From contig DASRFG010000003.1 of the NCBI GenBank assembly GCA_035651655.1, forward strand, positions 1-64,000: a stretch of DNA of 64,000 bases, read 5' to 3'. Below, piece after piece: positions 8,849 through 18,748 of this stretch. Position numbers and translations under genes: made by a program. How positions within the stretch are numbered: the stretch's first letter is position 1; the number at the start of each line of letters is the position of its first letter. The notes beneath the pieces are model-generated. The model worked only from the letters and a program-made list of their open reading frames with translations, made no database searches and had not been told where the DNA came from. Source of the DNA: Terriglobales bacterium. GTDB taxonomy: Bacteria; Acidobacteriota; Terriglobia; Terriglobales; Acidobacteriaceae.

Positions 8849-9589
8849 ATGGAGACCGGCCAAGCTCTTGTCTGGCAGGCGATCCGCGAGTGGTGGCGTA
8901 CCAATCTTTCGCGTTTGGGGCTGCTGCGTACGGCCCAACTCTTCTTCCGGGAAATGTGGGAGTTTGTTCGCGATGCGACCCCCGCGCGCCGCAAGCAGCG
9001 CTACGGCGATATTGAGTTTGACTGCGACTACAAGGTTCATACCACTGCCGCCACGGTCAGCTTGCGCACGCATCTGCTGGGAGTGCTGGCTGGCGGTCCT
9101 TACCAGCCCTGCGATCCAGCGCTATTCCAAGAGACGTTAAGCAAACTGCACATCGAGTACCAAGAATTTGACTTTATTGATCTGGGTTCGGGCAAGGGAC
9201 GTGCCCTGCTCATGGCGTCGGAATATCCGTTCCGCCGAGCGCTTGGCGTGGAGCTGATTCCCGAGTTTCACCGGGTAGCGGAAGACAACATCCGCAGATT
9301 CAACAGTCCCAGCCAACGATGTTTTCGAGTGGAGTCGCAATGCGGAGACGCACGCCAATTTCATTTCCCGCCTACGCCGACTGTGCTGTTCCTGTTTAAT
9401 CCCCTGCCGGAACCCGGACTGGAAGCAGTCATCACCAACCTTGAACACTCATTGCGCGAGCATGCGCGGCAATTTTATGTGCTTTATCACAATCCGGTCC
9501 TGGAGCACGTGCTTGCGCGCAGTCCTCTGCTTGAGCAGGTGGAGTCTACTTTGCAATTCGCGGTTTATCGCAGCAGAAAACCCAATTAA
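8849..9589 (+). CDS. Class I SAM-dependent methyltransferase
   Basis: About 246 residues from an ATG at 8849 (METGQALVW); an ATG at 8807 is also possible. The N-terminal 90 residues are helical and basic. The Rossmann part starts with FIDLGSGKGRALLMAS (motif I, SAM binding), then ALGVELIPEFHRVAEDN (motif II), CGDARQF and TVLFLFNPLP (motif IV). The C-terminus is short. Such NPLP-type enzymes often modify proteins or small molecules, and no substrate can be named. It follows the SIS gene by about 70 bases and may share its transcript. Confidence 0.82.
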   Translation: METGQALVWQAIREWWRTNLSRLGLLRTAQLFFREMWEFVRDATPARRKQRYGDIEFDCDYKVHTTAATVSLRTHLLGVLAGGPYQPCDPALFQETLSKLHIEYQEFDFIDLGSGKGRALLMASEYPFRRALGVELIPEFHRVAEDNIRRFNSPSQRCFRVESQCGDARQFHFPPTPTVLFLFNPLPEPGLEAVITNLEHSLREHARQFYVLYHNPVLEHVLARSPLLEQVESTLQFAVYRSRKPN

Positions 9590-9607
9590 GAAAGGGAGTA
9601 CTCGAAT

Positions 9608-10366
9608 CTATGCACCGCCGCCGTTCTTCTGCGGTTGCCGCTCACGAAGCCATTGCAGAAACATCTGCTCGTAGGATTTCTGGCTGTTGCGCAGCACGTG
9701 CCGCACGGTGTGGCCACTCACGAAGTGGCAAACTTCCTCTGCCAGGTTCTTGGCGTGGTCGCCGGCACGTTCCAAGGCCTGCGCCATGAAGAGAACTTGG
9801 ATGCTCTCGCTGTGCGCCTCGCCTTCCGGATTTTCTACGTGCCTGACGAACATCAGATTTCGCAGGCGGTCAATTTCGGCGTCGGCGCGAAAAATTGCGA
9901 TGGCGCGGTCGATATCGCGGCCGGCAAACGCCTTGTAAGCATCGCCCAGCATCTTTTCCAGTACCGAGGCCATGCGAATCAAGTCTTGGATGTCGCGGCT
10001 CTCCATGCGGCGGCCAAGGATGCGGGCCCCGGAAGCGAAGGTAGAAATCAGGTCGCCTATGCGTTCCAGGTCGGTCATGAAGCGAATGCAGGCCAGCAAT
10101 TCGCGGCGCTCGGGCTCAGAGGTATTGGCAAGGGCTGCGCAGACCCGTTCATCGAGTTCGCGATCGAGCGCGTCCAACTCCTTCTCGCATTCGTCCACTG
10201 TGCCGTACACTGCGGGCGAGTTCGAGCCCAGCGCATCGGCAACATTGCCCGCTGATGTTTTCGCCAACTCGCAGGCGCGCAATGTCAGACCCACCAGATA
10301 GGAGTGCTCAGTTCCGCGATCTGATGGAAATTTCCCCGCCGGTACTGCCATGGTTACTGCCTCCAT
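9608..10366 (-). CDS. phoU: PhoU-family phosphate-signalling protein
   Basis: 252 residues with the tandem three-helix PhoU repeats. Metal-binding E/DxxxD-type motifs are visible: MTDLERIGDL in the first repeat and ALERAGDHAKNLAE in the second. PhoU links the Pst phosphate transporter to the PhoR kinase and keeps the Pho regulon off when phosphate is plentiful. No pst, phoB or phoR gene lies next to it, so it is either a stand-alone regulator or belongs to a remote Pho system. A perfect 16-bp palindrome lies 27-42 bases upstream of the start. The extra N-terminal residues (MEAVTMAVPAGKF) mean the start may be the second Met. Confidence 0.9.
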   Translation of the reverse strand: MEAVTMAVPAGKFPSDRGTEHSYLVGLTLRACELAKTSAGNVADALGSNSPAVYGTVDECEKELDALDRELDERVCAALANTSEPERRELLACIRFMTDLERIGDLISTFASGARILGRRMESRDIQDLIRMASVLEKMLGDAYKAFAGRDIDRAIAIFRADAEIDRLRNLMFVRHVENPEGEAHSESIQVLFMAQALERAGDHAKNLAEEVCHFVSGHTVRHVLRNSQKSYEQMFLQWLRERQPQKNGGGA

Positions 10367-10392
10367 GTCGGTGCATGGTAATGTGCAATCAA

Positions 10393-10408
10393 TAACACTC
10401 GAGTGTTA
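10393..10408. promoter_or_regulatory. Perfect 16-bp palindrome upstream of phoU
   Basis: TAACACTCGAGTGTTA is a perfect inverted repeat without a spacer, placed between phoU (leftwards) and the zinc-ribbon gene at 10584 (rightwards). Its position just before phoU fits a dimeric repressor operator. It does not look like a Pho box, which is built from direct repeats. The cognate regulator is unknown. Confidence 0.5.
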
Positions 10409-10583
10409 AGGAACTGTTACACGGCGGTGAATTTCGCGTAAAAAAGCGGAGCAGATCATCCGGGAGTCGATGATCTTTCGCTTTGCTGCGACCGGGAATA
10501 CACTCTTCCGATTGCTTGCGGGAGAGCAAGTCCAGCCACAAGATATAACTTGGTACACAGAGTAAAAGACTAAAGAGGAAATT

Positions 10584-11006
10584 ATGTCGGATCGCAAGTA
10601 CCGGCAGCACGGTTACATGGATCGCAACCAGCCAACGCGCGAAAAGCAGGAAGCCCCGCCGCGTCCTAAAGACAATCTTGGCGGCCCGCGTCAATTGCAG
10701 ATGCCCGGCAAGAGATCGGTTTCCCGATGCGCCCAGTGCGGCACCGTGCTGCCGGTTGGCACGGAACCAACTGGGCCATGCCCCAAGTGCAGCGCGGCGC
10801 TGCATTCCTGCAAGCAGTGCACCTACTTTGATCCTGGCAGCCGTTTCGAATGCCAGGAAGCAATTACAGAAAGGATAACCCGCAAAGACGCTGCCAATAG
10901 TTGTACGTTTTACGCAATGAAAGTAGCGGTGGAGCGGGAAACATCGAGCGGCGCAGTGCCAGTGAATGACGCGCGCAGGGCCTTCGAAAATCTCTTCAAG
11001 AAATGA
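10584..11006 (+). CDS. Small Cys-rich zinc-ribbon protein
   Basis: 140 residues. The first 45 are polar and disordered with many Arg, Gln and Pro. The middle holds paired cysteines: CAQCG, then CPKCSAALHSCKQC, CQEA and a last SCTFYAM, enough for two zinc ribbons. No catalytic motif is visible. I do not recognise a named family, though small soluble double-ribbon proteins of this kind are widespread in acidobacteria. An in-frame GAGGAAATT precedes the ATG. It is divergent from phoU, sharing the intergenic region that holds the palindrome at 10393. Confidence 0.7.
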   Translation: MSDRKYRQHGYMDRNQPTREKQEAPPRPKDNLGGPRQLQMPGKRSVSRCAQCGTVLPVGTEPTGPCPKCSAALHSCKQCTYFDPGSRFECQEAITERITRKDAANSCTFYAMKVAVERETSSGAVPVNDARRAFENLFKK

Positions 11007-11138
11007 CTTACCCAACTCATGACGACTACTACCAAACCTACCGCCTGTTAGCGGCTTATCTGGTTTTCTTAGATCAGTTACCGCTGATAGCCACTAAGAG
11101 CAGGGAATAGTGTGGAGAGTGGGGCAAAGACGCCCAGG

Positions 11139-13961
11139 TTACAAATTAGCCGCGACCGGCTGCCTGGAAGCGCCCATACCACGCCCAAAGTACTCTGCCA
11201 GCGCTTGGCCGGTGTAGGACTTTTTCTGCCGCGCTACCTGCTCGGGTGTGCCCTGGGCCACAATGCGGCCGCCATTCTCGCCGCCTTCGGGGCCGAGGTC
11301 GATGATCCAATCCGCGTTGCGGATCACATCCAGGTTGTGCTCGATGATGATGATCGTGTTGCCCAGGTCTGTAAGGCGGTGCAACACGTCGAGCAGTTTC
11401 TTGACGTCGTCAAAGTGCAGGCCGGTAGTCGGCTCGTCCAGCAGGTAAAGAGTCTTGCCGGTTTGCCGTTTGCTCAGCTCGCGCGCCAGCTTGATGCGCT
11501 GGGCCTCACCGCCCGAGAGAGTCACCGCCGACTGTCCGAGGTGAATGTAGCCCAATCCCACATCTACGAGAGTCTGCAGCTTCTGCCGGATCTGAGGAAT
11601 GTTTTCCAGCACCGGCAGTGCATCCGAGACCGGCGTTTCCAGTAAATCGGCAATCGAAAAATCCTTGTACTTCACCGCCAGCGTCTCCTGGTTGTAGCGC
11701 TTACCCCCGCAGACCTCGCACACCACGTACACGTCGGGCAGGAAATTCATCTCGATGCGCCGCTGTCCTTCGCCCTGGCACGCCTCACATCGGCCGCCGG
11801 CAACATTGAAGGAGAAGCGGCCGGCCTTGTAGCCACGCTCGCGCGATTCCGGCAGCATGGCGTAAATGTCGCGAATCTGCGTGAAGACACCGGTGTAGGT
11901 GGCAGGATTCGAGCGCGGCGTACGCCCAATGGGCGACTGGTCAATCTGGATGACCTTGTCAATTGCGTCCAAGCCGACAATCGCTTTGTGTGCGCCGGGT
12001 TCCTCCCGCGAGCGATACAAGTGCTTGGCCAGTGCACGATAAAGAATGTCGTTCACCAGAGTGGATTTCCCGGAGCCGGAAACTCCCGTCACCACGGTCA
12101 TCACTCCCAGCGGGAAGCTGGCGTCCAGATTTTTCAGATTGTTTTCCCGCGCCCCCAGCACCGTTACGTCGCCGCCATTGGGTTGCCGACGCTGCGGGAG
12201 CATGGCAATTTGTTTGTTCCCGGAGATGTACTGCCCGGTCAGCGACGCCGGAGTGCGCATAATGTCTTCCGGCGTGCCGTGCGCCACCAGCTGGCCGCCA
12301 TGCCGTCCCGCTCCCGGACCGAGATCAACCACATAATCTGCGCGGCGGATGGTCTCCTCGTCGTGCTCCACCACCAGCACCGTATTACCCAGATCGCGTA
12401 AGGATTCCAGCGCGGCCAGCAGTCGCCCATTGTCGCGGTGATGCAGGCCGATCGAAGGTTCATCCAAAACGTAGAGCACCCCTCGCAGACGGGAACCAAT
12501 CTGGGTCGCAAGGCGAATGCGCTGGCCCTCGCCGCCGGAAAGGGTCGCCGCCGAACGGTCAAGCGAGATGTAGCCCAACCCCACGGCATGCAAGAATTGC
12601 AGCCGCTCGTTGATCTCGTGCACGATCCTTCCGGCGATTGCCTGTTCGCGCGGAGTGAGTTTGATCTTGCTGGCGGCCTCCAGAGAACGCGAGACCGGCA
12701 GCGCGGTGAACTCGGCAATAGACATGCCGTTCACCTTCACAGCCAGGCTCTCCGGCCGAAGCCGTTTGCCGTGGCATACGGGACAGGGCGTGGCCGACAT
12801 GTAGTTCAGCAGCCATTCGCGGTAACTATCGGACGTGGACTCCTCGACGGCATCTTTCAAATATGCCAGCACGCCGCGGAAGCCGGTGCGTGCTCCATTG
12901 CCCCGGTTCTTTTCTTCGCCGTAGAGCACCAGGTTCTGGATTTTTTCCGGCAGCTTCTCAAAAGGTGTGCTCAGGTCAAAATTGTGCGCCTTGGCCGTGA
13001 TCTCCAGCATGTGGATCAAGTAGGACGAGGCTGAGCCCGGCCCCAGGCCGCCCTCCAGCAAGGGCTTCGACCAATCCACAATGATCTTGGCCGGGTCGAA
13101 ATCGTACTTGCTGCCGAGTCCGTGGCATTCCGGGCAGGCGCCGTACGCGCTATTGAAGGAGAACGAACGCGGCTCCAGCACCGGCACGCTGATGCCGCAG
13201 TTGGGACACGCCAGGCGCGCGGAGTAAAGCTGCTCCTCGCCTCCCACCACGGCCACTTGCACCAGACCATCGGCGAGTTTCATGGCGGTGTTGACGGAAT
13301 TTTCCAGGCGCTGCTCGATTCCTGGCTTCACCAGCAGACGATCAACCACTACTTCTATGGTGTGGTTCTTGCGCTTGTCGAGCTTGATCTCGTCTTCCAG
13401 GTTTACCAGTTCGCCATCTACGCGAGCGCGACTGAAACCCTGCTGGACGAGCTTTTCCATCTCCTTTTTGAACTCGCCTTTGCGTCCACGCACAATGGGC
13501 GCCAACAACATCACCCGGTCCTGTGGGGTGAGAGCCATGACGCGCTGCACGATCTGCTCCGCCGATTGCCGGCTGATCGCCTGCCCGCACTTCGGGCAAT
13601 GCGGCACACCGATGGACGAATAAAGCAGCCGCAGGTAGTCGTAAATCTCAGTAATCGTCCCCACCGTGGAGCGCGGGCTGCGGCTGGTGGTTTTCTGCTC
13701 GATAGAAATTGAGGGGCTCAGGCCATCAATGGCATCCACGTCGGGCCGTTCCATCTGATCGAGAAACTGGCGGGCGTAGGCGGAAAGCGTTTCCACGTAC
13801 CGGCGCTGTCCCTCGGCATAAATAGTGTCGAAAGCGAGGGAAGATTTGCCCGAGCCGCTCAGTCCCGTGATCACGGTGAAGGCGTTGCGCGGGATCTCAA
13901 CGTTGATGTTTTTCAGATTGTGCTGGCGCGCTCCGCGCACCGTTATTTTGGTAATCGCCAT
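11139..13961 (-). CDS. uvrA: Excinuclease ABC subunit A
   Basis: 940 residues, the normal size for UvrA. Two ABC ATPase modules are seen: the first Walker [15 protein letters not shown], the UvrB-binding and insertion region with zinc cysteines CPKCG and CPNCG/CPECHG, signature TLSGGEGQR and [15 protein letters not shown]; the second Walker [15 protein letters not shown], zinc finger [21 protein letters not shown], signature TLSGGEAQR and [12 protein letters not shown]. UvrA dimers find bulky DNA damage and load UvrB in nucleotide excision repair. It stands as a single gene with no uvrB or uvrC nearby. No LexA-type box was recognised upstream. Confidence 0.98.
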   Translation of the reverse strand: MAITKITVRGARQHNLKNINVEIPRNAFTVITGLSGSGKSSLAFDTIYAEGQRRYVETLSAYARQFLDQMERPDVDAIDGLSPSISIEQKTTSRSPRSTVGTITEIYDYLRLLYSSIGVPHCPKCGQAISRQSAEQIVQRVMALTPQDRVMLLAPIVRGRKGEFKKEMEKLVQQGFSRARVDGELVNLEDEIKLDKRKNHTIEVVVDRLLVKPGIEQRLENSVNTAMKLADGLVQVAVVGGEEQLYSARLACPNCGISVPVLEPRSFSFNSAYGACPECHGLGSKYDFDPAKIIVDWSKPLLEGGLGPGSASSYLIHMLEITAKAHNFDLSTPFEKLPEKIQNLVLYGEEKNRGNGARTGFRGVLAYLKDAVEESTSDSYREWLLNYMSATPCPVCHGKRLRPESLAVKVNGMSIAEFTALPVSRSLEAASKIKLTPREQAIAGRIVHEINERLQFLHAVGLGYISLDRSAATLSGGEGQRIRLATQIGSRLRGVLYVLDEPSIGLHHRDNGRLLAALESLRDLGNTVLVVEHDEETIRRADYVVDLGPGAGRHGGQLVAHGTPEDIMRTPASLTGQYISGNKQIAMLPQRRQPNGGDVTVLGARENNLKNLDASFPLGVMTVVTGVSGSGKSTLVNDILYRALAKHLYRSREEPGAHKAIVGLDAIDKVIQIDQSPIGRTPRSNPATYTGVFTQIRDIYAMLPESRERGYKAGRFSFNVAGGRCEACQGEGQRRIEMNFLPDVYVVCEVCGGKRYNQETLAVKYKDFSIADLLETPVSDALPVLENIPQIRQKLQTLVDVGLGYIHLGQSAVTLSGGEAQRIKLARELSKRQTGKTLYLLDEPTTGLHFDDVKKLLDVLHRLTDLGNTIIIIEHNLDVIRNADWIIDLGPEGGENGGRIVAQGTPEQVARQKKSYTGQALAEYFGRGMGASRQPVAANL

Positions 13962-14116
13962 TGTCCCCGGGCGTTATTGTCCTTTGGTAACGTGGACGGG
14001 TCCTCTGAGTAGGTGGAAAGTGAGGTTAGACAACTCTACTTATGTATCTTAGTTGCTAACCAGCAACAGCGTCAACGCGCGGTAGAGTGGCAACTGCTGC
14101 TGTCCATCTGCTTTAA

Positions 14117-14356
14117 ATGCTTGATGGTGGCTCAATGCCAGAGCACTGTTGCCAAATGTTGCAAGATGCGGTGGAGGGCGATGCGATTGTCAACGCTCCC
14201 CTCAGCCAGATGCGAGGTCGCCTCCTGAACGAGGTGGATTCAGACTACGCGGTGCGTTCACCGGAGGAGCGTCCCAATCTGTACCGCTTGAATTTTTGCC
14301 CATTCTGCGGCCGGGCGGTCTCCCGCACAGTGTGGAACGCGGAAAAGAAGAAGTAG
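14117..14356 (+). CDS. Small zinc-ribbon-like hypothetical protein (CPFCG motif)
   Basis: About 79 residues. The C-terminal half has FCPFCGRAVSRTVW, a zinc-ribbon end, and the N-terminal half has CCQMLQDAVEGDAIV, giving a possible CC...CPFC four-cysteine site. Similar small proteins ending in a CPFCG motif are common as standalone hypothetical genes. The start is uncertain: an ATG at 14135 (MPEHCCQML) would also keep all cysteines. Nothing in the neighbourhood gives a role. Confidence 0.55.
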   Translation: MLDGGSMPEHCCQMLQDAVEGDAIVNAPLSQMRGRLLNEVDSDYAVRSPEERPNLYRLNFCPFCGRAVSRTVWNAEKKK

Positions 14357-14435
14357 AGCACGGGAATTTGACCTTGGGACGAGAACATCTGCCAAAGGTG
14401 GCAAGGCATCAGACAACGGAAGGCGGGCCGAACCC

Positions 14436-14609
14436 TTGAGTTTTTTTATAACTTTCGCGATCTTGGTCTTAACAGTTTCTGCCGCACTGGCTTTTGGAAT
14501 TTGGACCAGTTACGTTTTAATAACCGGCATCCTTAATCTCTTCGGCCAACATTCACAGCAGACGACGCCCTCCAGCGTCTTGGTCCAACAGCACGCTGCC
14601 GGCGACTAG
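14436..14609 (+). CDS. Small single-span membrane protein, TTG start
   Basis: An open frame of 57 residues starting with TTG at 14436. Residues 3-38 are strongly hydrophobic (FFITFAILVLTVSAALAFGI, then tryptophan and VLITGIL), enough for one long or two short membrane spans, and the tail is polar (QHSQQTTPSS). A weak purine-rich GGAAGGCGGG lies upstream. It ends 12 bases before the convergent exported-protein gene. Function unknown; support is the hydrophobic pattern and the clean stop. Confidence 0.42.
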   Translation: MSFFITFAILVLTVSAALAFGIWTSYVLITGILNLFGQHSQQTTPSSVLVQQHAAGD

Positions 14610-14621
14610 TTTGCTCTATTA

Positions 14622-15503
14622 TTATTGCGGCTCTTGAGGCTGTTGCGGTTGTTGCTGCTGTTGCTGCTGCATCCGTTGTAATTCCTGCAACAATTGCTCC
14701 GGAGTCTTTACACCAGCTTGTCCCGGTGGGGCCTGCTGATCGGGTTGTTGGCCAGGATAAGCCTGCGGCATATTGGGTTGCTGTCCGGGCTGGACGGTGC
14801 CTTGCTGGGGAAACTGCTGTTGATTCTCCTGCTGCATGACCGCGGGCGGCGCGTCAGGGTTCTCTTCCGCTTGAGGTTCTTCCGCGGTTGGCGTGTCCGG
14901 CTGCTCCTCCACCTCCTGTGGTACTTCGGGGACCTCACTTCCCATTTGAGGTTGCTGCTGCACCTGATTATTGGCCACCGTGGTATTTCCCCCGGTATTT
15001 CCTGCGGCGCTGGGGCCAGAGCGTGGGGACAAGATCACGCGTTGCACGCCACTAGGATCCGAAGGCGATGCGATCATCACGTAGTCAAAACGTGAGCCAT
15101 TCAGCAGGTGCGCGAGCACATCACGCGCCGGACCAGGACCCATGCTCCCCGCCACCCGCTCACTGCCGGCGCCCGGAGGGATCTCAATCACCGCCCCTGT
15201 GCGATTACGCACCGCTGAGAGAATGTCTCCCAAGGTCGAGTTCTGAGAGATAATCGTCAGCTGCCCATTCAGGTAGCTGACTTGCGGAGGTTGTGCGGGC
15301 ATCTGCTCAGGGGTTGGCGGCGGGGGTGGCGTCGGCTCCGGCTGAGGTTCAGGCTGCTTCGGTGCGACCACAGCTTTTGCCTTAACTTTGCGGATCCGCA
15401 CGACCTTGCGGCCGATTGGGTTCTGGGCAGCCGCCCCGGACGGCATAAGAGCCGCCGTGAGGCCAAGGGCAAGAACAGCAATTTGACTAAGTGACAAGAT
15501 CAA
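14622..15503 (-). CDS. Exported STN-like domain protein with Gln/Pro-rich tail
   Basis: 293 residues: signal peptide to about residue 26 (ALMPSGAAAQ), a Pro/Glu linker (QPEPTPPPPPTPEQ), a domain at about residues 75-155 that matches the secretin/TonB short N-terminal pattern (LTIISQNSTLGDILSAVRNR, then DVLAHLLNGSRFDYVMI), and a long low-complexity tail very rich in Gln, Pro and Glu ending in runs of Gln. STN domains bind partners in outer-membrane transport and secretion systems. No barrel follows, so this may be an accessory periplasmic protein. The Gln codon runs make the tail prone to length change. Confidence 0.72.
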   Translation of the reverse strand: MILSLSQIAVLALGLTAALMPSGAAAQNPIGRKVVRIRKVKAKAVVAPKQPEPQPEPTPPPPPTPEQMPAQPPQVSYLNGQLTIISQNSTLGDILSAVRNRTGAVIEIPPGAGSERVAGSMGPGPARDVLAHLLNGSRFDYVMIASPSDPSGVQRVILSPRSGPSAAGNTGGNTTVANNQVQQQPQMGSEVPEVPQEVEEQPDTPTAEEPQAEENPDAPPAVMQQENQQQFPQQGTVQPGQQPNMPQAYPGQQPDQQAPPGQAGVKTPEQLLQELQRMQQQQQQQPQQPQEPQ

Positions 15504-15702
15504 CGTCCAATCAGTTAGATATTAGCACTGGTATATAGAACGCTCACGGGTCGGCTTTTTGCGCTGTTCGTCGGGAATTTCCAAATCGGGCCAAGGTCGG
15601 AAGTTACCTTTGAGACGCCGTTGCAACCGGCTGACTTGCATCTGGGTAGCTGAATTTGGCATCGTAAGGATAGAATCGCCACCGCAAAAGAAGGAACCGG
15701 AA

Positions 15703-16719
15703 ATGAGTGTGATCCACCGAAGTGTAAAGAAAGACTGGAGTTGCAGGCGGTCGGCGGAGATAGTACTGGGCGTCGTACTTTTGGCGATCCCCGGCTTCGC
15801 TGCCATGACCTGCCAACTGGCCAGCGAGATGGATCCCGCCACTCGCTCCCTCCTGGAGAGCACGGCCAAGCGCTACTTCGATATGGCTGCCCACGGCGAT
15901 TCCGTCTCCTTGCGTCAGAATGCGACATCGGCGTTGGCTTCGGATTTCGGTGGGGTAGAGGCGGCGGTGAACGAGAATAAACAGAACTTTTCCAGCGCTC
16001 AGACGACGGTGCGTCCACCATTCCTGCTGGCGCAGACCGGACCCGTGGTCGAGGCACGGGCAGACTTTTATTGTGGCATCTACAACTCGCCCGACCGCGT
16101 AGGTTTTTCCATTCCTAACTTGGCGCCCGGCAAATACGCGCTGGTTATTCAGGACGTAAAGGCGACCAATGGCACATACAGCGTCTCCATGATCCTCGAG
16201 CAAGCAGGAGCGAACTGGAAGCTGGCGGGTTATTTCGTGCAGCCGGAGACCATCGCCGGGCACGATTCGCAATGGTATTGGAACAAGGCCAAAGAATTTA
16301 AGTCCAAAGGGCAGAACATCAACGCTTATATGTACTACGTCCAGGCCAGGCAACTGATGCAGCCCGTGACCTTTATGGGCACGCCCCAGCTGGACAAGAT
16401 TTACGATGAAACTCAGCAAGTGGCGCCCAAGGATTTGCCTACCAGCGGCCCGGTTGATCAAATGCTGGGCACGAAGAGTTTTAAATTGAACCAGGTGTTT
16501 CCCGTGCCGGTCAACAATGAACTCGACTTGGTGGTGAAATATCTGGTGCCGGACATCTCGGATACCAGCCAGGTTTTTCAGGACAACATGGCCGTAATCA
16601 AAGGCATGGTTAGCAAGTATCCAGAACTGCGAGAGGCTTTCAGTGCGGTAGTTGCCCGCGCGGTTGCGCCCAATGGCCAGGATTACGGCTCTCTGCTGCC
16701 GATGAAAGATATCAAGTAG
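15703..16719 (+). CDS. Exported hypothetical protein
   Basis: 338 residues from the ATG at 15703, chosen because GGAACCGGAA precedes it and the protein starts with a basic stretch and a membrane span (IVLGVVLLAIPGFAA). The remainder is soluble: helical segment SLLESTAKRYFDMAAHGDS, a beta-rich middle (GKYALVIQDVKATNGTYSVS), a W-rich block HDSQWYWNKAKEFKSKGQN followed by helices as in a TPR-like hairpin, and a final alpha/beta domain. No enzymatic motif was recognised. It appears to be an acidobacterial envelope protein with a mixed helical/beta fold. Confidence 0.72.
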   Translation: MSVIHRSVKKDWSCRRSAEIVLGVVLLAIPGFAAMTCQLASEMDPATRSLLESTAKRYFDMAAHGDSVSLRQNATSALASDFGGVEAAVNENKQNFSSAQTTVRPPFLLAQTGPVVEARADFYCGIYNSPDRVGFSIPNLAPGKYALVIQDVKATNGTYSVSMILEQAGANWKLAGYFVQPETIAGHDSQWYWNKAKEFKSKGQNINAYMYYVQARQLMQPVTFMGTPQLDKIYDETQQVAPKDLPTSGPVDQMLGTKSFKLNQVFPVPVNNELDLVVKYLVPDISDTSQVFQDNMAVIKGMVSKYPELREAFSAVVARAVAPNGQDYGSLLPMKDIK

Positions 16720-16733
16720 CTCACCAGAGACGT

Positions 16734-18620
16734 TCAACCTACCGATTCTTTGGTCGCCAACGCTGGCTTCTCTTTTTCCAGCACGCACTCTCGTGGAGAC
16801 TTGTCGAAACGCAGGCCTTCGAACACCGGGGCGCGCATTTTTACTCCGCCATCTTCGGTTTCGTGGGTCCACTCGCTGAACTTGATCTCCGACACCAGTT
16901 CAGGCTTCACCCAATGCACGCCTCGCGTGCTCACCACTTTATTGGCAAAGGGATTTTTAGTGGTTTGCAGCTTCTTCAGGCGTTCCCACATCTGGCCATG
17001 AGTGGCCTCGGTGAATCCGCTTCCCGCCTGGCCCACGTGCATCAACCTGCCTTTGTCATCGTAAAGGCCGAGCACGACCGAGCCGAAGTTTTCGCGGCTT
17101 CCGCGCGGATCGGTGTAGCCCCCGATGACGCACTCCTGCCGCTTGGTGATTTTCATCTTCAGCCATTCGCGGCTGCGCTTTTGTTCGTAACAGCTCTTGC
17201 GCCGTTTGGCGACGATGCCCTCCAACCCGCGCTCGCCCGCCGCCTTGAATAATGCAGCACCGTGCTCGAAGTAATGGTCGGAGTAGTGCAACAGTTCTGA
17301 GGTGGCAATAATTTCGGCCAGTAAATGTTTGCGGTCCTCCAGGTCCACACGCATCAGGTCGTAGCCTTCCAGATAAAGCAGATCGAATGCGTAGTAAACA
17401 ATGGGCACCTCGCCACCACGCGGCTTGACCCGCCGCCCATCACCGCTGATTCCGGTCCGCTGCTGCATCAGGCTGAACGACGGTCGGCCCTCTTCGTCGA
17501 GAGCGACGACTTCGCCGTCGAGGATGGCCGTGGTCGCGCGAAGGTAATTCGGCAGCTGCGCCAGTTCGGGATACTGCCCCGTCATATCGTTCTGATTGCG
17601 CGATACCAGGCGGACCTTCGCATCCTCCAAAAAGGCGATCGCACGGTAGCCATCCCATTTGATTTCGAACAGCCATGCGGGATCATCGAACGGCTTGTCC
17701 ACTAGTGTTGCCAGCATGGGATGGATGGTGCGCGGCATGGCCGCCTTCTTCGCGCCCTTGAGTCCCTGCAGACTCTTCATGATTGAGGAAGGCTTCACCG
17801 ATTGTGCGGGTTTTTTGGAGGTGGAACTCTTGACGGCGGCGGTACCATCGCCCTTTGCCGCCCTAGATTCTGCTCTTGCGGTTTTTGCTCTTAGCGCGGG
17901 CTCCGGGGCGTCCTCCGCCTCCTCGGCGGTTTTGCTTTGCTTTTGATTTTTGACTTTTTTTTTACGATCAACTTTGGCGATGGAGTCCGCCAGCCATGCA
18001 TTCTTCGCCGAAGAAGTTCCTGTCGCGGCTGGGCGACTGCTCTTCCACTCGCGCGATCCCTCGTCGCGCGCGATCTCATCCAGGGTGCGCCTGCTGAGCA
18101 CCGAGTAATCGTACTTATCAATGTCGTAACCGGGAACGGCGTACTCGTCGCGGTGTTTGATGAGCAGCCACTCCGTGCCTTTGCTTCCCGGACGCCGCGA
18201 ACGCATGCGCGCCAGCACAAAACCACCCTTGAGCTTTTGCCCGTGCAAGACGAATTTCAGGTCGCCCTTTTCGAGCATGGCGTGCAGATCGCCCTGCGGC
18301 TCCCAAGTGCCGACGTCCCATACCATAACCGTGCCCGCCCCGTAATTTCCCGGCGGAATAATGCCTTCAAAATCGAAATAGGAAACCGGATGGTCCTCCA
18401 CCATCATCGCCAGTCGTTTATCGGCGGGATCCAGTGACGGCCCCTTGGGCACCGCCCAGGACTTGAGCACCCCGTCCATCTCCAAGCGGAAGTCGTAATG
18501 CAGGCGCGTGGCGCGGTGCTTCTGCACCACAAAGCGGTTGCCCTTGCCCTTTGCCAACATGGGAGGCGGTTCCGGCGTCTGCTCAAACCGCCGTTTCCGC
18601 TTATATTCTTCGAGCGCCAT
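16734..18620 (-). CDS. ligD: ATP-dependent DNA ligase LigD (phosphoesterase-ligase form)
   Basis: 628 residues. Residues about 25-190 form the 3'-phosphoesterase (PE) domain: [53 protein letters not shown] charged, Lys/Ala/Ser-rich linker follows (about 215-300). The ligase half starts near residue 305 with the catalytic Lys in [13 protein letters not shown], then [25 protein letters not shown] and EWLKMKI, and ends in an OB-fold. LigD repairs double-strand breaks with Ku in bacterial NHEJ. The primase/polymerase domain found in the longest LigD proteins is absent; the order PE-ligase is a known two-domain form. No ku gene is in the window. Confidence 0.94.
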   Translation of the reverse strand: MALEEYKRKRRFEQTPEPPPMLAKGKGNRFVVQKHRATRLHYDFRLEMDGVLKSWAVPKGPSLDPADKRLAMMVEDHPVSYFDFEGIIPPGNYGAGTVMVWDVGTWEPQGDLHAMLEKGDLKFVLHGQKLKGGFVLARMRSRRPGSKGTEWLLIKHRDEYAVPGYDIDKYDYSVLSRRTLDEIARDEGSREWKSSRPAATGTSSAKNAWLADSIAKVDRKKKVKNQKQSKTAEEAEDAPEPALRAKTARAESRAAKGDGTAAVKSSTSKKPAQSVKPSSIMKSLQGLKGAKKAAMPRTIHPMLATLVDKPFDDPAWLFEIKWDGYRAIAFLEDAKVRLVSRNQNDMTGQYPELAQLPNYLRATTAILDGEVVALDEEGRPSFSLMQQRTGISGDGRRVKPRGGEVPIVYYAFDLLYLEGYDLMRVDLEDRKHLLAEIIATSELLHYSDHYFEHGAALFKAAGERGLEGIVAKRRKSCYEQKRSREWLKMKITKRQECVIGGYTDPRGSRENFGSVVLGLYDDKGRLMHVGQAGSGFTEATHGQMWERLKKLQTTKNPFANKVVSTRGVHWVKPELVSEIKFSEWTHETEDGGVKMRAPVFEGLRFDKSPRECVLEKEKPALATKESVG

Positions 18621-18687
18621 GCAGTTTTAGATGCCTGTGGGTTGGGAGTCGTCCGCCTGGGCTGATGGCATGCCAGAGGAATGTACA

Positions 18688-18717
18688 ACAAAAAAGAAAG
18701 CCCGGCACACCCGGGCT
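18688..18717 (-). terminator. Rho-independent terminator after ABM gene
   Basis: Read on the minus strand, AGCCCGG pairs with CCGGGCT across a short loop and is followed by a T-rich run (TTTCTTTTTTG). It lies 32 bases beyond the stop of the ABM gene and separates it from ligD. Confidence 0.8.
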
Positions 18718-18748
18718 TCAGAATTGAGATGGGATGTGCCGGGATTAT

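Noticed and set aside
12438-13034. 198-residue plus-strand ORF
   Set aside because: It lies entirely antisense within uvrA, whose frame is complete and conserved; the ORF has no signal peptide or domain.
15604-16872. 422-residue minus-strand ORF
   Set aside because: Shadow of the exported protein at 15703-16719 and the end of ligD; no domain pattern.
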